Of a stretch of 9,623 bases of DNA, positions 1-5,149 are shown piece by piece. Positions within the stretch are counted from its first letter, which is position 1. Each line of letters begins with the position of its first letter. The translations under genes were made by a program, and so were the position numbers. The stretch lies in contig CANNLO010000162.1 in the NCBI GenBank assembly GCA_947505055.1, positions 1-9,623 of the forward strand, written 5' to 3'. The notes under the pieces were generated by a model. It ran no database searches. It was not told where the DNA came from and saw only the letters and a program-made list of their open reading frames with translations. The DNA is from Methylococcaceae bacterium (GTDB lineage Bacteria; Pseudomonadota; Gammaproteobacteria; Methylococcales; Methylomonadaceae).

Positions 1-149
1 CCTTGGACAAACCAAGGGACGCGGGAAGCTCGGCCCATCTGGTAAGCAGAGTGTCCCTATTAAGGACGTATGGGCTTACCCCTTGGAGAGAAAATTCAAA
101 CACGAGCTAGCTGGGTGATTTTAGTTGGCAGGTTAACCGAATATTTACC
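1..149. other. Non-hsdR flank with nested hairpins, probable end of an inserted element
   Basis: This stretch replaces the expected continuation of hsdR. It shows a hairpin CCTTGG/CCAAGG (1-6 with 12-17). A second hairpin GGTAAGC/GCTTACC (41-47 with 74-80) encloses GTCC/GGAC (53-56 with 64-67). A second CCTTGG copy (81-86) could instead pair with 12-17 and close a multibranched fold. Two short palindromes follow, AGCTAGCT (105-112) and GGTTAACC (131-138). One plus-strand frame (from position 2) stays open to a TGA at 117-119 and could be the tail of a protein encoded to the left, though I do not recognise its 38 residues. A structured RNA or terminus of an IS200/IS605-, TnpB- or IscB-type element would fit. 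I see no group II intron domain V. The family is unassigned. Confidence 0.4.
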
Positions 150-1014
150 CATACAGCGCGGCAAACAACTCTTTTAGCTGGTCTTTTTTATTAGCGTCAG
201 GCTGTAGTAGCGGATAGGGCTTAAAAACACTCACCACCTTTTTCTCAATCTCTTCGCGGTCAAACTTGGTTTCGCGGCAGGTGGCCAACATTTCATCAAA
301 GTAATCAGCAATGGTGCGGATTACAAAGGTTTCACCAATATCGGTGGTGGTGATATGAATAGCCTTTTCAAAAATCCTTAAAAAGTCTTTCCGGCAAGCC
401 AGTTTTTCATTATCACTGAGCATTGCATTGCAATCAACATGCTGGTGATAGACGGTAATGGCCTCAAAGTAATCCTTGATGACCTTGCCACGACCATTCT
501 TGCTGGCACTTTGATTGGTGTAATTGTTCTTTAGTTCGCTATAGCCCAAATAAAGGCCATTCACAAACAACACAATATCCGGTCGGAAGGAAAATACCTG
601 CTGGCCTTGAAAAATGTACTTGTAAGGCAGTTCCTGGACTACGGAAAAGATGTTCTGCTCAAAGAGCGCATTGTTATGAATCACACTGTCACTGGTGTAA
701 AACAAATGTAGCTTGGTACCCTGCAAGGTAATGGACTTGTTGGCGTTGATAAATAACGCCATATTACGACTGCTGGCGATACGTTCCTGTATCAACTCAA
801 TGAGTTCTGCTAATAATTGCTTTTTGTTGCCACGATACTTTTTTAGCAGGGTCTCATAAGGCTTTTTGTTGAGCTCAGTACCGGATATAAACGCCTGCAA
901 GTCTTCTTCAATGATTAACGACTGGGTAATGGTGTTGGCTTTGACCTCCTTGTAACCCAGTCCATCGCGAAAAAAAGGGATTAAGAATTTGTCTTGCAGG
1001 TGCAGTTCGTTCAT
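145..1014 (-). CDS. hsdR: Type I restriction endonuclease subunit R, N-terminal nuclease fragment (truncated)
   Basis: This is the HSDR_N domain of a type I restriction subunit, which cuts DNA after ATP-driven translocation by the HsdR2M2S complex. The PD-(D/E)xK nuclease core is visible: RPDIVLF with D146, then a strand ending SELK with E160 and K162. The frame ends after 289 residues, whereas HsdR is normally about 1000. The last residues (KKDQLKELFAALY) are the usual linker before the first helicase domain, so both RecA-like motor domains are missing. The family normally continues with Asp after that Tyr; here the codon is GGG followed by TAA, which marks the break. The ATG overlaps the mntA stop codon (TAATG), and no clear ribosome site precedes it, suggesting coupled translation. 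A nuclease domain without motors is not expected to restrict. I see this as an insertion-disrupted gene, not a natural short form. Confidence 0.87.
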   Translation of the reverse strand: MNELHLQDKFLIPFFRDGLGYKEVKANTITQSLIIEEDLQAFISGTELNKKPYETLLKKYRGNKKQLLAELIELIQERIASSRNMALFINANKSITLQGTKLHLFYTSDSVIHNNALFEQNIFSVVQELPYKYIFQGQQVFSFRPDIVLFVNGLYLGYSELKNNYTNQSASKNGRGKVIKDYFEAITVYHQHVDCNAMLSDNEKLACRKDFLRIFEKAIHITTTDIGETFVIRTIADYFDEMLATCRETKFDREEIEKKVVSVFKPYPLLQPDANKKDQLKELFAALYG

Positions 1015-1340
1015 TAGGCTGCTCTAGTATCGGAAGTGGCGGTGTAAATTACCACACCCACACGGTCAATGTGCTCAATTAACTGGCGATTCTTCAACTC
1101 ATGGTAGTTTTGCAAGTCAACCAGATAAGGTATATTCAACTCATCCAAATCCATCAGCATTCGGGCAATGGCAAAGCGGTCTATACCGTGTCCAAAAACC
1201 ATCAGGTCAATATCACTCCGCTCATGAAACGTACCCTTTGCACGGGAACCATACAGCTTGACTTGCTCAACGGCAGGGTATTTTGCGAACACCTGGGTTA
1301 AGGCCAACAAAGTTTTTTCATCAAGCCCAATGTTCGTCAT
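1014..1340 (-). CDS. mntA: MNT-domain nucleotidyltransferase antitoxin (MntA / HI0073 type)
   Basis: A minimal nucleotidyltransferase of 108 residues. The active-site signature GSX10DXD is exact: G31-S32, ten residues, then D43-I44-D45. A third carboxylate is likely D75 in YLVDLQN. In the characterised Shewanella HepT-MntA pair, the MNT protein neutralises its HEPN toxin by adding AMP units to a tyrosine next to the HEPN active site. The same chemistry is inferred here, because this gene lies directly behind a HEPN gene and overlaps it by four bases (ATGA). Its stop codon overlaps the start of hsdR. HI0073/HI0074 of Haemophilus is the closest named pair by architecture. The family assignment is secure; the antitoxin role is by homology. 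Confidence 0.9.
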   Translation of the reverse strand: MTNIGLDEKTLLALTQVFAKYPAVEQVKLYGSRAKGTFHERSDIDLMVFGHGIDRFAIARMLMDLDELNIPYLVDLQNYHELKNRQLIEHIDRVGVVIYTATSDTRAA

Positions 1341-1774
1341 AGGGTGTTAATTTCCATCAACAATGCCAGATACCATTCATCCAACAAGGGTAGATAGTTG
1401 TCACGAACTGATTGGATAACGTCTTCAAACTTTGCAAAGTCGTAAGTATGACTCATCAAATTTCGGTCACCAATCATGTTTAACCAGGTTTCAGGATCGT
1501 TAATGTACTTTGCTGCATAAGCTTGTCTAATCACCGCTTTGGGCGATATTTGGTCTAACAGGATGCCATCGCTTTCCATCTTGTCCTTCAAGACCTTCCA
1601 CGCCAATTCAAACGTGTATTCAAACCGTTGGATAATACCTTCCTTTTCAAGCTGGCTCAGTTTGGAAGGGTCTTGTTCAATGGCCTCGCGCAGCAATAAG
1701 AATGCTCGCTTGAAATTGGCAAAACGTTGTTGCCAGCGTATATCCTGAGCTTTTTGTTCGTGTGATTTAGTCAT
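1337..1774 (-). CDS. hepT: HEPN toxin / nucleotidyltransferase substrate-binding protein (HepT, HI0074 type)
   Basis: An all-helical HEPN-family protein of 145 residues. Recognisable family segments are FEYTFELAWKVLKD (about 51-64), the SPKAVIRQAY region (77-86), and the catalytic motif RNLMSHTY with R104, H109 and Y111, which is a full RX4HXY. In HEPN ribonucleases the Arg and His act in RNA cleavage, and the Tyr is the residue modified by the partner MNT enzyme. It precedes mntA and overlaps it by ATGA, the usual toxin-then-antitoxin order for this pair. The ATG follows the winged-helix stop by six bases; GGATAA at a fitting distance may serve as the ribosome site. All motif residues are present, so the toxin looks intact. 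HI0074-type members are less studied than DUF86-type HepT, so RNase activity is inferred. Confidence 0.88.
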   Translation of the reverse strand: MTKSHEQKAQDIRWQQRFANFKRAFLLLREAIEQDPSKLSQLEKEGIIQRFEYTFELAWKVLKDKMESDGILLDQISPKAVIRQAYAAKYINDPETWLNMIGDRNLMSHTYDFAKFEDVIQSVRDNYLPLLDEWYLALLMEINTL

Positions 1775-1780
1775 GGTCGT

Positions 1781-2056
1781 TTATCCATTAAAATGAGACT
1801 TGTTAACCTCTTGTTTGGCGGCAACATAGCGTTGCTTCGGACTGGAAGGTTTGTCTGGAATGGTCGGCAGTAGTTTGCCAGATGCAATTAACGGCAGTAA
1901 TAATGCGTTACGAAAATGCGGGCGATGGCTCAACTTCAAATATTGCATCATTTCTTTTGTTGAGCGCGGATTGTCACAAAATGATAGCAGTGCTTCAGCC
2001 TGTTCGGTAGCTTGTACGGTGACCTGTTCGGTAACCCGTAAGGCGAACTTAGTCAT
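1781..2056 (-). CDS. Small winged-helix protein resembling the C-terminal domain of Fic/AlbA_2-type proteins
   Basis: A 91-residue protein made of a TEQ/VTxQ-rich lead (about residues 7-20) followed by a winged-helix unit. The unit has the family-like segments LLSFCDNPRSTKEMM, LKLSHRPHFRNALLLPLI and TIPDKPSSPKQRY. This module usually sits at the C terminus of longer Fic proteins or of RecG/AlbA_2-type ATP-binding proteins, where it may bind DNA. I chose the ATG at 2054-2056, which overlaps the fic stop as ATGACTAA. An upstream ATG at 2108-2110 would add 18 residues lying inside fic and looks like chance. It is either a detached regulatory domain of the Fic protein or the result of an old frameshift that split one Fic-wHTH polypeptide. 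Possible roles are autoregulation of the operon or control of Fic. Neither is demonstrated here. Confidence 0.7.
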   Translation of the reverse strand: MTKFALRVTEQVTVQATEQAEALLSFCDNPRSTKEMMQYLKLSHRPHFRNALLLPLIASGKLLPTIPDKPSSPKQRYVAAKQEVNKSHFNG

Positions 2057-2714
2057 CACCCTGCAACCCCCATTCAACATCGTCCCGAATAAGGGTTTCG
2101 CTTGAGACATCTTTTAGCCCATCCGTGATAATCTTTTCCATGGGTTGGCAATTTGCAAACTGCACACATTCAATTGAAGCCTTGATGTATGTTTCTGCGC
2201 TAATACGCGAATAATCTACACAACGATAGCCATTGTGTAACGCAATCATGTCAAAAAACAAACGGGTAATCCGTCCGTTTAATTCATAAAAAGGATGCAA
2301 GGCGATCAACTCGCATTTGAAATAGGCTAATTCCTTAATAAAATCAGCTTTAGCTCCACCCTCGTTGTTTAAATAATTCGCCTTTGCCAACTCGGTAAAC
2401 AGTTTACGCGAGCTGCTTTCCACGCAATCACCCTGACAAAAACGGGTTGAGCCTTTCGTCATGTTAAAATGACGATAAACACCCGCCCATTCGTACAGGC
2501 TTTCAAATGTTCTGCAATGCAAAGACTTGAAATAGGCTTCGTCAAATACGGTATCACCGTCCAATTCGTCATAAAAAACCTGATACGCCTCCTCAAGCAA
2601 TTCGCATTCTAATTCGTGCAACTCTTCACTGTTGCTTATGCCAAGTTTGTTGTGCGGAATATCCGTACCGGCAATATAAATCAGGCTATTTTCTAGGCGA
2701 TACTTGGATGCCAT
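2049..2714 (-). CDS. fic: Fic-domain protein (FIC/DOC family AMP transferase, probable toxin)
   Basis: Fic enzymes transfer AMP (sometimes other groups) from a nucleotide to a hydroxyl of a target protein. This 221-residue protein shows the family order: LYEWAGVYR (about 73-81), KGSTRFC in the flap region (87-93), and the active-site motif HPFYELNGRITR with H140 as catalytic base, E144 for metal, N146, G147, R148 and R151. The canonical motif is HPFx(D/E)GNGR; here the first Gly is Leu145. I believe this substitution recurs in a Fic subfamily found with type I restriction genes, so activity is probably kept. The ATG lies inside the preceding 50-residue antitoxin gene (29-base overlap), and the gene ends overlapping the winged-helix gene. 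It has no obvious inhibitory helix of its own, in keeping with a class I arrangement where inhibition comes from a separate small protein. Confidence 0.9.
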   Translation of the reverse strand: MASKYRLENSLIYIAGTDIPHNKLGISNSEELHELECELLEEAYQVFYDELDGDTVFDEAYFKSLHCRTFESLYEWAGVYRHFNMTKGSTRFCQGDCVESSSRKLFTELAKANYLNNEGGAKADFIKELAYFKCELIALHPFYELNGRITRLFFDMIALHNGYRCVDYSRISAETYIKASIECVQFANCQPMEKIITDGLKDVSSETLIRDDVEWGLQGDD

Positions 2715-2838
2715 ATTGCCGCCGTAGTTGTTGAATTTTTTGAACCACTTCCGCTGTAGCAGGCTTGTAGCCCTCTATGGACTGTGTTGTTTGAATAATT
2801 TTTTTAAGTTCGGTAGGGTTAAGCGGATGCTTATTCAT
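2686..2838 (-). CDS. Class I Fic antitoxin, small protein (VbhA/YhfG-like)
   Basis: A 50-residue protein starting at the ATG 2836-2838, two bases after the hsdS stop, and ending inside fic. GAGG ten bases upstream of the ATG is a usable ribosome site. Residues 18-23 read TQSIEG, an exact match to the Fic inhibitory motif (S/T)xxxE(G/N), with Thr18, Glu22 and Gly23. In the known VbhA-VbhT pair that glutamate contacts the second arginine of the Fic motif and blocks productive ATP binding. Here the partner would be R151 of Fic. The rest is a second helix (VVQKIQQLRRQYGI, 31-44) of the kind seen in antitoxins preceding fic. Position, size, motif and overlap all agree. The antitoxin-before-toxin order would favour antitoxin synthesis. 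Confidence 0.83.
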   Translation of the reverse strand: MNKHPLNPTELKKIIQTTQSIEGYKPATAEVVQKIQQLRRQYGIQVSPRK

Positions 2839-2840
2839 GG

Positions 2841-4139
2841 TTAAACAACCTCGTTAGTTATTTTAATTTTTCCCGTCACCACATCGTTGATCAGGGTAAG
2901 ACGCAGCTCTTTTAGTTTGGCAACTTGTGTGTTGATACTGGTGACAATGCGGACAATGTGTGCGGTTTTTTGGTCTAGGTATTCAGCAATAGCTTGCTGT
3001 TCATAAAGTGGTGGCGTTGGTGTTGGCAAATTTGCGATGAAATTTGAACTGACGCGTGGCATTTTTGCCCCCGCAGTAGAACTATTTATTACATCAATGT
3101 ACCTATCAGATAGCATTAAATATTGCGCAAAATTAGATGTGATACATTTTTTCATACGGTAAACAAATATATCGCCAACGGCATTACCATTAAATTCAGC
3201 CAAATATACTTTAGCCAGATATGGTCTTAACTTACCAAACAAAATATCATTTTGTTTGAATTCAACGCCATCACCATCAAACTCACTATCTGTTGATATA
3301 AAACGTCCAGTTTTTCCTTCAATGTTTTCAAGGCCAACTTTTGTTAATGACGAGTTTGCACATCTATCAGAAACAAAACTGAAATTATCTTTGTGCCTAT
3401 TAAAAAGCCAATGCGCTGGTATTTCACCAATCCACTCAACACCACTGTCTTTCATAGCCACAGATTTATCCAGACCACGAGTGATGGTTTCGTTGATTAG
3501 TGCTTGTTTGAGCTTATTGTACTGTGTTGACTTTTTACTGAGCAGGTCTATTTGACGGTCAATTTGCGCGGTTTTTGTGTCAAGGTAATTGGCGATGGCT
3601 GTCTGTTCAGGAAGTGAGGGTAATATAACCCATAATCGCTTGATGGCCTCTTGATTGATATTTGGATCTTTTCTTGCGCTATCTGCAAACATCTCCCAAA
3701 TCGGGCGAAAATACTGCACGTAATACCAAAGGTAAATTGAATTGAAACATTTTTCATGCGGCAATATAGCGCATACCGATTGGTTGATTGTAACTGCTTT
3801 TTGAAGAAGTGAATTTTTGCCAATTGTACCCATTCCACCATACATAGCTAATAACACACTATTAACTGGAATAGTTTTTAAGCCGCAGTCATCTAAAGCC
3901 AGATCGGTAATTTTAAATTCGGATTTGAATAAACGCCCATTATTTAGATCAGTAGTTCGTACCCAATAGTTTGTACCACCATCATAGTATTTACTTGAAC
4001 CACTTTGTGGCGTGGTTCCAGACTGTGTTTTGGTTAAGTTTTTTAAACGATCCAAAGTCCAATGCGCCGGAACCTTACCCAGCCACTCAATCCCACTATC
4101 CTTATAAGCCTCATAGCGTTTTATACTCTGCAACTTCAT
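2841..4139 (-). CDS. hsdS: Type I restriction-modification specificity subunit S
   Basis: The DNA-recognition subunit that directs both methylation and restriction. Its 432 residues show the classic two-fold layout. A conserved entry segment KDSGIEWLGKVPAHW (13-27) leads into target recognition domain 1 (about 28-175). The central spacer follows (LPEQTAIANYLDTKTAQIDRQ, about 176-228), then a second entry segment KDSGVEWIGEIPAHW (230-244), TRD2 (about 245-376) and a final helical spacer (YEQQAIAEYLDQKTAHI onward). The two half-repeats imply a bipartite target. Both TRD-coding stretches look more A+T-rich than the spacers, a common mark of domain exchange. The gene is full length, overlaps the preceding nuclease gene by ATGA, and has AGGG nine bases before its ATG. 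The target sequence cannot be read from the protein alone. Confidence 0.95.
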   Translation of the reverse strand: MKLQSIKRYEAYKDSGIEWLGKVPAHWTLDRLKNLTKTQSGTTPQSGSSKYYDGGTNYWVRTTDLNNGRLFKSEFKITDLALDDCGLKTIPVNSVLLAMYGGMGTIGKNSLLQKAVTINQSVCAILPHEKCFNSIYLWYYVQYFRPIWEMFADSARKDPNINQEAIKRLWVILPSLPEQTAIANYLDTKTAQIDRQIDLLSKKSTQYNKLKQALINETITRGLDKSVAMKDSGVEWIGEIPAHWLFNRHKDNFSFVSDRCANSSLTKVGLENIEGKTGRFISTDSEFDGDGVEFKQNDILFGKLRPYLAKVYLAEFNGNAVGDIFVYRMKKCITSNFAQYLMLSDRYIDVINSSTAGAKMPRVSSNFIANLPTPTPPLYEQQAIAEYLDQKTAHIVRIVTSINTQVAKLKELRLTLINDVVTGKIKITNEVV

Positions 4140-5149
4140 AGCTGAATTCCCTGATCCGTTTGATCCAATACAAACGCAATGCGGTCACTTTCAAGCAGTT
4201 GTTTTAACTCTGTTTCACTCGGCAAATAGAGTTGATATTTTGAGGCAAAGAGATTGTTGTTATCATTAAGTACAGAATATTTAGCCACGACATCGTCGGT
4301 ATCAGCACACAGTAAAATGCCAATAGTAGGATTGTCGGTTACTTGTTTTTCCAGGTCATCAAACATGCGTACATACATGTCCAATTGCCCAATATCTTTA
4401 TGCGCTAATTTACCTGCTTTTATATCAATAACTACAAAGCATTTGAGCAAGTAATTATAAAAAACAAGGTCTATAAAAAAATCCGAGGTTTCAGTACGGA
4501 TTAGTTTTTGCCGTGCCACAAAGGCAAACCCTTTACCTAGCTCTAATAAAAATTGTTGCAGATGCTTAATAATCGCTGTTTCTAAATCTTTTTCTTTATG
4601 GGTTAAGTTTGCAGGTAAATTTAAAAATTCAAGTACATAAGGATTTTTAATAAAATCTAAATTTACGTTGATTGGTTCGCCTATTTCTTTTGATGATTGA
4701 TTGGCTAAAATACGCTGACAATATTGGCTGCTAATGTTTCTATCCAATTTTCGTGTAGTCCAGTGCTGCTGTATTGTTTCGGTCATATAAAACCGTCTTG
4801 TTTCTATGTTTTCAACCCGAATCAATAACCGATAATGTGACCAAGACAATTCGGGACTCACTGCGTCCCATATTGGAAAACATTGATAAAACTGCCTAAT
4901 GCGTCGTAATTCTCTTTCGTCAAACCCCTTGCCTACATCGACGATCAATTTTTGTGATAATTCCTTTAATAAAAATTGTCCGTAACCAGCTCGTTCTTTA
5001 CCGTGTTGTTCTTCTTCGACAATACGTTTACCGATAAGCCAATACGCTTCAACCATGGCAAAATTAACCGCCGTCGCGGCCTTTTGTCTGGCAACCGCGA
5101 GTATGGTTTTAATTTCAGAGATAAACGTTGATGTATTGGTAATGGTCAT
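4136..5149 (-). CDS. yhcG: DUF1016 / YhcG-family PD-(D/E)xK nuclease domain protein
   Basis: A 337-residue protein with two parts. The DUF1016 N-terminal domain includes AYWLIGKRIVEEEQHG (about 35-50), GYGQFLLKELS (55-65) and the WSHYRLLIRV segment (103-112). The C-terminal part is the YhcG-type nuclease fold. Its likely catalytic residues are E190 in the leading helix, D227 in FFIDLVFYN, D242 and K244 in VVIDIKAGK, and Q255/Y259 in GQLDMY, the QxxxY element seen in many nucleases of this superfamily. It sits between hsdM and hsdS with ATGA overlaps on both sides, so it belongs to the operon as a built-in passenger. Members often occur inside type I restriction loci. Their biochemical role is not settled, with structure-dependent or RecB-like nuclease activity and a defence function as possibilities. 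It looks intact. Confidence 0.88.
   Translation of the reverse strand: MTITNTSTFISEIKTILAVARQKAATAVNFAMVEAYWLIGKRIVEEEQHGKERAGYGQFLLKELSQKLIVDVGKGFDERELRRIRQFYQCFPIWDAVSPELSWSHYRLLIRVENIETRRFYMTETIQQHWTTRKLDRNISSQYCQRILANQSSKEIGEPINVNLDFIKNPYVLEFLNLPANLTHKEKDLETAIIKHLQQFLLELGKGFAFVARQKLIRTETSDFFIDLVFYNYLLKCFVVIDIKAGKLAHKDIGQLDMYVRMFDDLEKQVTDNPTIGILLCADTDDVVAKYSVLNDNNNLFASKYQLYLPSETELKQLLESDRIAFVLDQTDQGIQL

Noticed and set aside
1..149. 3' end of a group II intron interrupting hsdR
   Set aside because: No domain V-like GAGC...GAAA...GUUC hairpin is found on either strand near the junction, so an intron call is not supported, although other structured elements remain possible.
2054..2110. Upstream ATG at 2108-2110 for the winged-helix gene
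   Set aside because: The extra 18 residues lie wholly inside fic and do not resemble the family. The ATG at 2054-2056 gives a normal stop/start overlap.
3548..3841. Minus-strand frame of 97 codons within hsdS
   Set aside because: It overlaps the well-supported hsdS in another frame, and its sequence has no domain character; it is a shadow frame.
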